The translations under genes were made by a program, and so were the position numbers. The notes under the pieces were generated by a model. The model saw nothing but the letters and a program-made list of their open reading frames with translations. It had not been told where the DNA came from and did no database searches. Of a DNA stretch of 64,000 nucleotides, positions 45,136 to 53,514 are shown piece by piece. The number at the start of each line of letters is the position of its first letter. Within the stretch, counting starts at the first letter, position 1. This stretch comes from Pseudoruegeria sp. SHC-113. GTDB lineage: Bacteria > Pseudomonadota > Alphaproteobacteria > Rhodobacterales > Rhodobacteraceae. The DNA lies in the NCBI RefSeq assembly GCF_025376885.1, contig NZ_JAHUBR010000001.1, positions 2,418,001-2,482,000 on the forward strand, read 5' to 3'.

Positions 45136-46194
45136 ATGCTCAAGGGTACACTCAAGTCGCTCATGGTGGCGACGATGCTGGCAGGCACCGCCATGTCGGC
45201 CGCGGCCGCGGATTTCACCCTCCGCGCCACCGCCAACTCCAACGAAAACGACGAGGATTATGACGGTCTCGTCGTCTTCAAGAACTACGTGGAAAGCGCC
45301 TCCAACGGCGCCATCGAGGTGGAGCTGTTCATCGGCACCCAGCTCTGCGGCAACGGCGCGGAATGCCTTCAGGGTGTGGCCGACGGCTCCATCGACGTCT
45401 ACGTCTCCACCTCCGGCGGCGCGGCAGGCATCTTCCCCTACGTGCAGGTGCTCGACCTGCCCTACCTGATGGCCGATGACCGCGTGGCCGAGGCCGTCAT
45501 GCAGGGTGATTTCACCCGCAAGATGCGGGATATGGCGCTGGAAGATTCCAACGGCATGATCCGCCTGATGACGATCGGCAACACCGGCGGCTGGCGCAAC
45601 TTCGCCAACACCAAGCGCCGTGTGGCCATGCCGTCCGACATGGAAGGCCTGAAGATCCGCACCGTGGTCGCGGACCTGCCGCAGGAGCTGGTGAAAGCGC
45701 TTGGCGCCTCGCCGACCCCGATCCCGTGGCCCGAGCTGTTCACCTCGCTGCAAACCGGCGTCGTGGAAGGCTCCAAGAACGGCATCACCGACATCATGGG
45801 TATGAAGTTCCCGGAAGCCGGCCTGCAATACGTCACGCTCGACGGCCACGCCTACATGGGCGCGCTGTGGTGGATGAACAACGACAAGTTCCTCTCCATG
45901 CCGGAAGACATGCGCCGCGTTGTGGTCGATGGCTTCTACGCGCTGCAGCAGGCCACTTTCGCCTCGCCGAAGCGTAAATCCATCCAGGCCTACGAAGATT
46001 TCGTGGCCGGTGGCGGCGATCTCTACGTGCCAACTCCGGACGAGAAAGCCGCCTTCAAAGAGGCCGCAGCCCCGGTGTTTGACTGGTTCAAAGCCAACAT
46101 CGACGGCGGCGAGGAAATCTTCACCGCCCTTACCGAGGCCGTTGCCGAAGCCGAAGCCGGCATCGACGCGGGCCGGATGAAAGACCTGCAGTAA
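45136..46194 (+). CDS. dctP: TRAP transporter substrate-binding protein
   Basis: 352 aa from the ATG at 45136, with AGGGAGG upstream; the signal peptide ends near residue 25 (AMSAAAA). This is a DctP-fold periplasmic receptor with GLKIRTV (the Arg that usually binds the ligand acid group), PTPIPWPELFTSLQTGVVEG and NGITDI. TRAP receptors bind carboxylates and in known cases sulfonates such as isethionate. Context points to an organosulfonate or sugar acid as ligand. A terminator follows. Confidence 0.93.
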   Translation: MLKGTLKSLMVATMLAGTAMSAAAADFTLRATANSNENDEDYDGLVVFKNYVESASNGAIEVELFIGTQLCGNGAECLQGVADGSIDVYVSTSGGAAGIFPYVQVLDLPYLMADDRVAEAVMQGDFTRKMRDMALEDSNGMIRLMTIGNTGGWRNFANTKRRVAMPSDMEGLKIRTVVADLPQELVKALGASPTPIPWPELFTSLQTGVVEGSKNGITDIMGMKFPEAGLQYVTLDGHAYMGALWWMNNDKFLSMPEDMRRVVVDGFYALQQATFASPKRKSIQAYEDFVAGGGDLYVPTPDEKAAFKEAAAPVFDWFKANIDGGEEIFTALTEAVAEAEAGIDAGRMKDLQ

Positions 46195-46218
46195 GTTTCT
46201 TCTCACCGAGAAACGAGA

Positions 46219-46245
46219 AAGGCGCCGGACCCCGGCGCCTTTTTT
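46219..46245 (+). terminator. Rho-independent terminator of the TRAP operon
   Basis: GGCGCCGG (46221-46228) pairs with CCGGCGCC (46232-46239) and is followed by six T residues. Confidence 0.92.
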
Positions 46246-46262
46246 CGTTTTCGGTGCGCGGC

Positions 46263-47642
46263 TTAGGCCACGTCAAACCACGTCATCATGCCCGCCATCT
46301 GGTGGCTCAGCATGTGGCAATGCACCATCCATTTGCCGGGATTGTCCGCATGAAGCGCTACCTCGGCGCGCGCGCCGGCCTCGATCAAGATGGTATCGCG
46401 CATCGGGCCATAGCCAGCCGCCAGCACCTCGCGGAAGTGGTGGCCGTGCAGGTGGATCGCATGGGGAAAGGCGGTGTCGTTGATCATCGTGATCTGCACG
46501 GTTTCACCGCGCGAGAGGTTCAGCCACGGCTCGCGCGTCATGCCCGCCACACCATTCAGTGCCCAGGCCTGCCCGGCCTGTACCAATTCACGGATCGTTT
46601 TCACCTCGCCATCGTGCATGGCCTGCGCCATGCCGCCCATCGCACCGCCCTCCATAAGCAAGGGTTCGCGCCGGGTGTCGGCGGTGACCTCCGGCAGGAT
46701 CACCGGGTTCGGCGGCAAGGGCGCGGGTGCGTTGCGTCGGGCGCGGCTGCCGACAACCACCGGAAGGTCGACAAGCGCATAGCCGCCATCGCGCTCGTGC
46801 TGCACGAGCGTGGCTAAAGCACCCTCCTCTGCGGTGACATCCACGAAAAGTTCCGCCCGCTGCGCCGGGGCGAGCACGATTTGGCCCAGCGGTTCAGGCG
46901 CGCCCAGCGGCATACCGTCCAGCGCCATGACCCAGCCGTCCATGCCCTGCAGCGAAAGGGTCAGAATGCGATCCGTGGAGGGGTTGATCAGCCGGAGGCG
47001 CAGCCGGTCGTGGCGGCGCACCTGATCCAACTGCGGGCGCAGGAAGGCTTGCGTGAAATTCCCGATCCGCCCGCCGTGAGAGAGATCATGCATCTGCCCG
47101 AAGCTTTCGTGGATCTGCGCATCTTCTGTCATCCGCCAGTCATCGACGACGACGACGACATCCGCATCCACATCTGGCGCATCCGCCTCCTCGACGATCA
47201 GCGGCCCGAAAAGCCCGCGCGCCAGTTGCTCCTGACTTCGGTTATGGGAGTGATACCAATAGGTTCCGGCATCCGGCACGGTGAAATCATAGGCAAACTC
47301 ACCCCCTGTCAGCACCGCTTCCTGCGTCATGCCGGGCACGCCGTCCATCGCGTTGTCGATGCGAATGCCGTGCCAATGGATCGCCGTGGGCTGGGCCAGT
47401 TCGTTGCGCAAGAGCCGCTGCACCCGCGCGCCCTGCGGCACCCGGATCACAGGCCCGGGCACCGAGCCGTCATAGCCCCAGATCGCGGTTTTGGGGTAGC
47501 CTTCGGGCGCAATCTGAACCCGCCCCAAACGGGCGGTGATGGGCTGAAACTGCGCAACGGAAGCAAAAGCGGGCACTGCACCTGCTGACGCCACCACAGA
47601 TGCCGCTGCCCCAAAAAGCGTTTCGCGCCGCGTGACTCTCAT
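46263..47642 (-). CDS. Multicopper oxidase, Tat-exported
   Basis: 459 aa from the ATG at 47642. A twin-arginine signal (VTRRETLFGAAAS) ends near AFA, so the enzyme folds with copper before export. Copper ligands are in HWHG, HSHN, HAIHLHGHHF and the C-terminal HCHMLSHQMAGMM, complete for type 1, 2 and 3 sites. Three cupredoxin domains give a CueO/CopA-like oxidase. Methionine-rich MGGMAQAM near residue 330 could bind cuprous ion. It probably has a role in copper tolerance. No copper exporter is adjacent. Confidence 0.9.
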   Translation of the reverse strand: MRVTRRETLFGAAASVVASAGAVPAFASVAQFQPITARLGRVQIAPEGYPKTAIWGYDGSVPGPVIRVPQGARVQRLLRNELAQPTAIHWHGIRIDNAMDGVPGMTQEAVLTGGEFAYDFTVPDAGTYWYHSHNRSQEQLARGLFGPLIVEEADAPDVDADVVVVVDDWRMTEDAQIHESFGQMHDLSHGGRIGNFTQAFLRPQLDQVRRHDRLRLRLINPSTDRILTLSLQGMDGWVMALDGMPLGAPEPLGQIVLAPAQRAELFVDVTAEEGALATLVQHERDGGYALVDLPVVVGSRARRNAPAPLPPNPVILPEVTADTRREPLLMEGGAMGGMAQAMHDGEVKTIRELVQAGQAWALNGVAGMTREPWLNLSRGETVQITMINDTAFPHAIHLHGHHFREVLAAGYGPMRDTILIEAGARAEVALHADNPGKWMVHCHMLSHQMAGMMTWFDVA

Positions 47643-47733
47643 GCCCTTGCTCCCTAGTCGCTCCCTTTCCCTGCCAGATAGTGTTTCCAGCAGGGGGAAG
47701 GTCAAGCGACGGGATGCTGCGCGTAGGGCCCTT

Positions 47734-47907
47734 CTACGCGGGCCAGATCAGGTTGAAAACGAAAACAACAAGCGCCACCGCCACAACAACTTTCCAGTTG
47801 AACCTGCGCTCCTCGCCCTGTTTCAACACGCCGAATTTATAGAGCCCCCAATAGGTTGCGAAAATCAGGAGCGCGGTGACGAGCGCATGGGCCAGATTGA
47901 TATGCAT
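47734..47907 (-). CDS. 57-residue two-helix membrane protein
   Basis: ATG at 47907, stop at 47734. Two hydrophobic segments (about 5-22 and 40-56) flank a charged loop (KQGEERRFNWK). It starts three bases after the stop of the upstream lipoprotein gene, which suggests coupling, and has no clear ribosome site of its own. Function unknown. Hydrophobic pattern and tight spacing are the evidence that it is real. Confidence 0.65.
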   Translation of the reverse strand: MHINLAHALVTALLIFATYWGLYKFGVLKQGEERRFNWKVVVAVALVVFVFNLIWPA

Positions 47908-47910
47908 GGC

Positions 47911-48204
47911 TCAGCAATCGCCCGAAGGCAGCATCGTCACATCCGAATAGCGCCCGTCCGAGGTGGTGATCCGCGCGCACGCGCCGGTGGAGCGGTTGAA
48001 CCAATAGCTTGTCAGCCCCTCACTGCGCACGTTCTCATAGCCAAGCGCCTGAATGCCCATCTCGGCCTGACCGGCCCGCGCGCCTTCAAATGAGCTCAGA
48101 TCGCTCGCGCTGCCCACCGCGGGCTGGCCCGGCTCAGGCTCTTCCACACAGGCTACGAGCGTGACAATTGCGAGGTCGAAACCGGCAAGGGTTTGAAATT
48201 TCAA
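47911..48204 (-). CDS. Small putative lipoprotein, unknown function
   Basis: 97 aa. The hydrophobic N-terminus ends in a lipobox-like TLVAC (Cys19). The rest is soluble: ALGYENVRSEGLTSYWFNRSTG, with two cysteines (in GACARI and at the C-terminal GDC) that could form a disulfide. No family assigned. The signal lacks a strong basic start, so the true start could differ. Confidence 0.55.
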   Translation of the reverse strand: MKFQTLAGFDLAIVTLVACVEEPEPGQPAVGSASDLSSFEGARAGQAEMGIQALGYENVRSEGLTSYWFNRSTGACARITTSDGRYSDVTMLPSGDC

Positions 48205-48248
48205 TATATTTCTCCTTTGGTTCTGCGCACGTCGCGCGCCTTTGGGTG

Positions 48249-48878
48249 TTATTCAATTCCGAAAATGACGTTGTAGCCGCGGGTTTCGTTGCTGCGGTTG
48301 ATGACTTCCACCACATGCTCCCCGGATTGCCAAAGCTGGCCCCGGTACTCCTGATCCGTGGAGATCATGTCGAGCAGAAAAGAGCCATCCGGGTTGAAGA
48401 TCTGGAACTCCAGCGCCGGGCCTTTAGCCGCGACGCGCACATAGAGGAATTGCCCGTCCTTGGCGCCAAGTGTGTAGCGGTGGGAGGCCCCCGTCGGCAG
48501 GCTGCCCGTCAGCTCCGCGCCCGTTGTGCCGGGCGCAAAGCGCACGGCTTCCGTCACTGTTTCGCCCGCGCCAGCCGGAGCCCCCGCCATCGCGCCTTCG
48601 CCATCGTCGGCGGCATTCACGACGCGCAGTTCTTCTACCGCGCCATCGGAGTAGGCAAGGCAGCTCCAGACGGTGCCGCCCAGATCGCGCAAGGTTACCA
48701 GCGTCGCCGCCTCGGAGAATTCGGATGAAAGTACTTCCCCGCCCTGCCCGTCCGGCCCACCAACCTTGCGCAGTTGATCGATACAGCCGTCAATGGCCTC
48801 CTGTTCAGCGGCATTGGCCACGCCTGCAGCGAGAATGAGCCCGCAGGCCAAGCCGATACGTTTCAAATTCCAAGTCAT
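48249..48878 (-). CDS. Exported protein with PliG/PPC-like C-terminal domain
   Basis: 209 aa. Signal peptide (1-23, cut near ANA). Two cysteines (about 32 and 73) could pair in the N-terminal part. The C-terminal 90 residues (GSLPTGASHRYTLGAKDGQ to the end) have the strand pattern of pre-peptidase C-terminal and periplasmic g-type lysozyme inhibitor (PliG) domains. The inhibitor role is a guess from that likeness. Confidence 0.5.
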   Translation of the reverse strand: MTWNLKRIGLACGLILAAGVANAAEQEAIDGCIDQLRKVGGPDGQGGEVLSSEFSEAATLVTLRDLGGTVWSCLAYSDGAVEELRVVNAADDGEGAMAGAPAGAGETVTEAVRFAPGTTGAELTGSLPTGASHRYTLGAKDGQFLYVRVAAKGPALEFQIFNPDGSFLLDMISTDQEYRGQLWQSGEHVVEVINRSNETRGYNVIFGIE

Positions 48879-49051
48879 AATACGCCTCCCTCAACCAATA
48901 CCGACTAAGCTTATGGTTGCACCAAATCCTGTCAACCGGCCGGCGCTCCGGCTGTGGGTCGTCTCACGCCGAAGCAGCCGCGTTTTCTGGCGAAGAAAAC
49001 AGGAAATCTGACGCTCTGGCGCTATACAAATACAGGAAAAGCCGCGAAAAT

Positions 49052-49522
49052 TCAGCGGAACGGATACATCCAGACCCTGTAATCATCGACGAGAACATGC
49101 GCTTTATCGATCTGCTCCTGCGTCATCTTCTTGATGACCTCCTCCTGCGAAATCGCCGCGTCGGGATCGCCGCCAATGGCGCTCAGAACATACCACATGT
49201 AGGCGCGCATGAGGTCGGGCTCAGGCATCCCGAGGCCGACCTCGTAGTACCAGCCCACACCGGATTGCGCCCCCGGATGGCCCTTGAGCGCGGAGCGCAG
49301 ATACCATTCAAACGCCCGCTCGTAATCCTGCTCGACCCCAAGGCCAAGCGCGTACATGACGCCGATCAGCTCCTCGGCATCGGCATTGCCCGAGCGCGCG
49401 GCCGGCCAGAGCGCCTCGCGCGCCTCGGCAAATTGCCCGGCCTCCATCATGTCACGCGCCTCCTCGATGTCGGCCTTCGCGGGCAGCGCCAGAAGAAACA
49501 GGGCAAGAAGAGCATTACGCAT
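49052..49522 (-). CDS. SEL1-like repeat exported protein
   Basis: 156 aa. Signal peptide (1-17, ending PAKA). SEL1/TPR-like repeats cover about 20-125: AGQFAEAREALWPAARSGNADAE, then YALGLGVEQDYERAFEWYLRSA and a third copy, each with the A-x3-GLGV-x2-D-x3-A pattern. These repeats mediate protein contacts. Its start overlaps the beginning of the divergent cytochrome peroxidase gene. Confidence 0.8.
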   Translation of the reverse strand: MRNALLALFLLALPAKADIEEARDMMEAGQFAEAREALWPAARSGNADAEELIGVMYALGLGVEQDYERAFEWYLRSALKGHPGAQSGVGWYYEVGLGMPEPDLMRAYMWYVLSAIGGDPDAAISQEEVIKKMTQEQIDKAHVLVDDYRVWMYPFR

Positions 49523-50827
49523 CTGATTTTCCTTTGTTTTCTGGGGCTCAGCCTACCGCTTTCCGCCAGTGAAATAAAGCGTTTGGGGCCGGAAGATTTC
49601 ATCGAATTCGACCCTCAAAAGGCCAAGATCGGCCAGCTGTTGTTTTACGACAAGATCCTCTCGGGCAACCGCAACATCTCCTGCGGAACGTGCCACCACC
49701 ACGATCTGGGCGGCACCGATGGGCTGTCGCTCGGGATCGGCGAAGGCGGCGTCGGGCTTGGGCCGGAGCGCACCGCGGGCACCGGCGGCGATCGCATCAA
49801 GAAGCGCGTGCCGCGCAATGCGCCCGCGCTCTGGAATCTGGGCGCGAAAGAGGTGCGGGTGCTGTTTCACGACGGGCGGCTGGAGATCTCTGATCTCTAC
49901 GGTAACGGGTTTGACTCTCCGGCCGAGGAATGGCTGCCGCAGGGGCTGGAGTCGATCCTCGCCGCGCAGGCCGTGTTCCCGATGGTGGCGCAGTTCGAAA
50001 TGGCCGGTAACCCGAAGGAGAACGAGATCGCCGGGGCCGTTCATGACCGGATCGACGCCGCATGGCCGATCATCGCCAAACGGGTGCGGATCATCCCGGA
50101 ATATGGCCGGATGTTCGTGGAGGCGTTTGATCATATCGACAGCCCCGAGCAGGTCACCATCGTGGAGATCGCCAATGCCATCGCCGCCTTTGAAGGCACC
50201 GAGTGGCAGAGCTATGATTCCCCTTTTGATCAATGGCTTGCGGGCGATACTTCAGCCTTGAGCGATGCGCAGGAGCGCGGACGGGCGCTGTTCTTCGGCG
50301 AGGCGGGCTGTTCGGGGTGCCACGCCGGGCCGCGCTTCACCGATCAGGCCTTCCGCGCCCTCGGCCTGCCCGCCTTCGGCCCCGGCCGCACCCGGCGCTT
50401 TGATCCCATGCCGCGCGATGTGGGGCGCATGGGGGCGACGGATGATCTGGAAGACGCCTACCGCTTCCGCACGCCTTCTCTGCGCAACGTCGCGCTCACC
50501 GCGCCCTACGGCCACAACGGCGCCTACGCCACGCTGGAGCAGATGGTGCGCCACCACAGCGATCCTGAAGCCGCCCGCGCCGCGTGGCGGGAGGCCGATG
50601 CCCGCCTGCCCGACGCGCCCTGGCTTTCGGCCATCGATTTCGTGATCCGTACCGATGCGCGCGAGATGGACCGGCAGGCGGCGGTGCTTGACATCGAGCC
50701 GCTGCGCCTGAGCGAGGATCAGATTTCGGACGTGGTCGCCTTCCTGCATGCGCTCACTGGCGAAACCGCGCTTGACCGCCCGTTGGGGCGGCCCGATCGG
50801 GTGCCCAGTGGGCTGCCGGTGGATTGA
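49514..50827 (+). CDS. Dihaem cytochrome c peroxidase/MauG family protein
   Basis: About 437 aa. Two c-type haem sites: CGTCH (residues 57-61) and CSGCH in the second half, with the CCP signature FRTPSLRNVALTAPYGHNG. A signal-like stretch THLIFLCFLGLSLPLSA precedes. The start is unsettled: no ATG, GTG or TTG occurs near the signal region in frame. ATT at 49514 or CTG at 49523 would fit, and the first clean TTG is inside the mature part. The family reduces peroxide or oxidises partner proteins in the periplasm. Confidence 0.8.
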   Translation: MTHLIFLCFLGLSLPLSASEIKRLGPEDFIEFDPQKAKIGQLLFYDKILSGNRNISCGTCHHHDLGGTDGLSLGIGEGGVGLGPERTAGTGGDRIKKRVPRNAPALWNLGAKEVRVLFHDGRLEISDLYGNGFDSPAEEWLPQGLESILAAQAVFPMVAQFEMAGNPKENEIAGAVHDRIDAAWPIIAKRVRIIPEYGRMFVEAFDHIDSPEQVTIVEIANAIAAFEGTEWQSYDSPFDQWLAGDTSALSDAQERGRALFFGEAGCSGCHAGPRFTDQAFRALGLPAFGPGRTRRFDPMPRDVGRMGATDDLEDAYRFRTPSLRNVALTAPYGHNGAYATLEQMVRHHSDPEAARAAWREADARLPDAPWLSAIDFVIRTDAREMDRQAAVLDIEPLRLSEDQISDVVAFLHALTGETALDRPLGRPDRVPSGLPVD

Positions 50828-50878
50828 CTGAGCAACGCACGACGGTCGTTTTGTTGCGCGGCACAACTCAAATGCCCC

Positions 50879-50979
50879 GCGCAACGGGAACCGTTGCGCC
50901 GCGCCGACCCGCCCCGTCAAACCGTAGGTTTGCCTCCGGCAAAACGGGCGGCGCGATTGCGCCCCCCTCGGGTCGGCGC
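50879..50979. repeat. Long nested palindrome between convergent genes
   Basis: A perfect 9-base hairpin GCGCAACGG-GAA-CCGTTGCGC (50879-50899) is followed by a long stem GCGCCGACCC (50901-50910) with GGGTCGGCGC (50970-50979), enclosing further complementary GC segments. It lies between convergent ccp and glycerate kinase genes. No T-run. Confidence 0.7.
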
Positions 50980-50999
50980 TCCCGTTCAACCGCTAGCGC

Positions 51000-52244
51000 C
51001 TAAACCCTTATCAACACCTGCAAATCCGCAACATTGGTGCCCGTCGCACCCGTCATCAGCAGATCGCCGGACGCCTGCAGCGCGTGGTAGCTGTCGTTGT
51101 TGTCGAGCCGCGCTTTCGGGTCCACCCCTGCCGCGCGCATCCGCTCCAGCGTGCCGCTGTCCACTACGGCCCCGGCCGCATCACAGGGGCCGTCGCGCCC
51201 ATCTGTGCCGCCAGACAGAAACACCCAGCTGCCCGCAGCCCAGCCCGCCTGCTCCGCCAGCAGCGCGACCCGCAGCGCCAGCTCCTGATTGCGTCCGCCA
51301 AGGCCCTTGCCTTTCAGCACGACCGTCGTTTCGCCGCCAAAGAGATGGATACCGGGCCGCTTTGCCTCCGCCATCACCCGTGCAGCTGCCTTGGAAACGT
51401 CGCCCACCAGCGCCGGTTCGTGCTGGATCGCCCCGGCCCCGGCCTCTGCCGTCATCGCCGCGAGGCTGATCGCGTTGGAGCCCACAAGCCTGTTTTGCGC
51501 CTTGGGCGGCGCGTTGGCGGCCTCCAGCGTTTCAAGGTGCTCGCGCACCGCCTCGGGCAGCTTCGCCCAGACGCCACGCTCCTTCAGGATCGCCTCGGCA
51601 TCGGCCTTGCTGCCGATCGGGGCCACCGTGGGGCCGGAGGCGATCACCCGCAGATCATCGCCCACCACATCCGACAGGATCAGCGCGCGCACCGGCGCGG
51701 GCGCGGCTGCTGCGCTCAAACCGCCACCCTTCAGGCGCGAAAGCTGCTGGCGCACGAGGTTCATCTCGCCGATGTCGGCCCCGCTGGCGAGAAGCAGCCG
51801 GTTCACCGTGGCCTTATCCGTAAGGCTCACCCCCGGCACGGGCGCAGGCAGTAGAGCAGAGCCGCCGCCACTGATCAGCGCCAAAACGCGGTCCTGCGGT
51901 CCGAGACCGTCCAGCGCGTCAAGCACCGCCTGGCTCGCCCTGGCCCCGCCCTCATCGGGCACCGGATGGCCGGCGGCAAAGACCTGCGCGCCCGCCAGAA
52001 CGCCTGCATTCTCATAGTTCGTCACCACCAGCACGTCGCGCGGGGCGGGCACATGGGCCATGGCGGCCTCGGCCATGCGCATCGCCGCCTTGCCGACGGC
52101 CACCACCAGCGTGCGCCCGCCTGCGCCCGGCGCGGCTACTGGGGCTTCGGAAAGCGCCTCCGTCACGGCGGCAAAGGGATCGGCCGCCGCCACACCCGCC
52201 TGAAAGATCGCCTCGGCCCGCGCCCGCATCTGCGCTGTGTTCAT
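51000..52244 (-). CDS. Glycerate 2-kinase (MOFRL family)
   Basis: 414 aa from the ATG at 52244 with AGGGGG upstream. Glycerate kinase of the GckA/TtuD type, converting D-glycerate to 2-phosphoglycerate. Seen are VVAVGKAAMRMAEAA, LISGGGSALLPAP, MNLVRQQLSRLKGGGL and the MOFRL part GGETTVVLKGKGLGGRNQE with LSGGTDGRDGP. The family feeds glyoxylate, tartrate or C2 carbon into central metabolism. It is a single gene divergent from the BMP operon. Confidence 0.9.
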   Translation of the reverse strand: MNTAQMRARAEAIFQAGVAAADPFAAVTEALSEAPVAAPGAGGRTLVVAVGKAAMRMAEAAMAHVPAPRDVLVVTNYENAGVLAGAQVFAAGHPVPDEGGARASQAVLDALDGLGPQDRVLALISGGGSALLPAPVPGVSLTDKATVNRLLLASGADIGEMNLVRQQLSRLKGGGLSAAAAPAPVRALILSDVVGDDLRVIASGPTVAPIGSKADAEAILKERGVWAKLPEAVREHLETLEAANAPPKAQNRLVGSNAISLAAMTAEAGAGAIQHEPALVGDVSKAAARVMAEAKRPGIHLFGGETTVVLKGKGLGGRNQELALRVALLAEQAGWAAGSWVFLSGGTDGRDGPCDAAGAVVDSGTLERMRAAGVDPKARLDNNDSYHALQASGDLLMTGATGTNVADLQVLIRV

Positions 52245-52415
52245 GGCATGCCCCCTGTCTGCCCTGCCCGACTCTGCCCCTGTCCGGGGCCCTTGGAGCG
52301 GATACTGGCTTAAAGCTTCCGTAACGCCAAGGGCAGCCGCCGCAGCCAAGCGCTGAAAAAATGGACGCTTTTCAGCAGCCTGCGCAAAGCCGCCTCAGAG
52401 CCCGGCGGATAATCC

Positions 52416-52431
52416 TTGACCGATTGGTCAG
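52416..52431. promoter_or_regulatory. RutR-like TetR-family operator upstream of the nucleobase operon
   Basis: TTGACCGATTGGTCAG contains the dyad TGACC-GATT-GGTCA. It differs from the pyrimidine regulator RutR consensus TTGACCAnnTGGTCAA at two defined positions. It is 54 bases before the BMP gene start, and the operon encodes nucleobase uptake and cytosine deaminase, which fits pyrimidine control. Other TetR regulators bind similar dyads. Confidence 0.55.
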
Positions 52432-52484
52432 AGAATAGGCAGCCTTGCGCCATAGCTACACCAATAAGCAACGGGGAATCTGCC

Positions 52485-53474
52485 ATGAGTCATTTCACCA
52501 CCTGGAGCCGCCGGGCCGTTCTGGGCGCCGTCGTCGCCGCCACGGCCGGGCTGGCCGCAGGCGTTGCGGCCGCCGAGAAGATCAAGGTCGCCGCGATCTA
52601 CACGCTGCCCGTGGAGCAGCAGTGGATCAGCCGCATCCACAAGGCGCTCAATGCAGCCGCCGAAGGCGGAGCCATCGAATACACCTACTCCGAGAACGTC
52701 GCCAACACAGATTACGAGCGGGTGATGCGCGAGTATGCGGAAGCCGGCCAGCAGCTCATCGTAGGCGAGGTTTTCGGCCTTGAGCGCGCCGCCCGCAGCG
52801 TTGCCGCCGACTACCCCGAAACCGCCTTCCTCATGGGCTCTTCCTTCGGCCCCGTCGCGCCGAATTTCAGCGTGTTCGACAACTGGATCCACGAGCCCTC
52901 CTACCTCACCGGCATGATCGCGGGCTCCATGACCGAGAGCAACACCATCGGCATGGTCGGCGGCTACGCCATCCCCGAGGTGAACCGCCTGATGCACGCC
53001 TTCATGGACGGCGCGCGCGAGGTGAACCCGGATGTGAAGTTCCTCGTGAATTTCATCGACAGCTGGTACGATCCGCCCAAGGCCAAGGAAGCCGCTTTCG
53101 CGATGATGGATGCGGGGGCAGACATCATGTACGCCGAGCGTTTCGGCGTGGCCGATGCCGCCGTGGAGCGCGGTGTGAAGGCCGTGGGCAACGTGATCGA
53201 CACCTCGCAGGATTACCCCGGCACGATCCTCGGCTCCGCCATCTGGCACATGGAGCCCACGATCAACCGCGCCATCGAAGCCGTGGCCCAAGGCAGCTTT
53301 GAAGCCGCCGATTACGGCCAGTTCAGCTTCATGCAATACGGCGGCGGCTCGCTGATCGCCGATCCGGCGCTGGTGCCCGAAGAGGTGATGACAAAGGTCG
53401 CCGAGAAGGAGCGCGAGATCCTTGACGGGATGTTCCGCGTGAACGTCAACGACGCCTCCCCCGTCTCCAACTGA
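52485..53474 (+). CDS. BMP family ABC transporter substrate-binding protein
   Basis: 329 aa from the ATG at 52485, with GGGGA upstream. An RR-containing export signal (SRRAVLGAVVAATAG) ends near VAAA. The mature part is a Bmp/Med-type periplasmic receptor (VAAIYTLPVEQQWISRIH, IVGEVFGL, GMVGGYAIPEVNRL). BMP receptors bind purine or pyrimidine nucleosides and bases. It is the first gene of a complete importer (receptor, ATPase, two permeases) followed by cytosine deaminase. Confidence 0.92.
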   Translation: MSHFTTWSRRAVLGAVVAATAGLAAGVAAAEKIKVAAIYTLPVEQQWISRIHKALNAAAEGGAIEYTYSENVANTDYERVMREYAEAGQQLIVGEVFGLERAARSVAADYPETAFLMGSSFGPVAPNFSVFDNWIHEPSYLTGMIAGSMTESNTIGMVGGYAIPEVNRLMHAFMDGAREVNPDVKFLVNFIDSWYDPPKAKEAAFAMMDAGADIMYAERFGVADAAVERGVKAVGNVIDTSQDYPGTILGSAIWHMEPTINRAIEAVAQGSFEAADYGQFSFMQYGGGSLIADPALVPEEVMTKVAEKEREILDGMFRVNVNDASPVSN

Positions 53475-53514
53475 TCCGAAGGCCGGGCCGCCCCGCGTGG
53501 CCCGGCAGCCCCCC

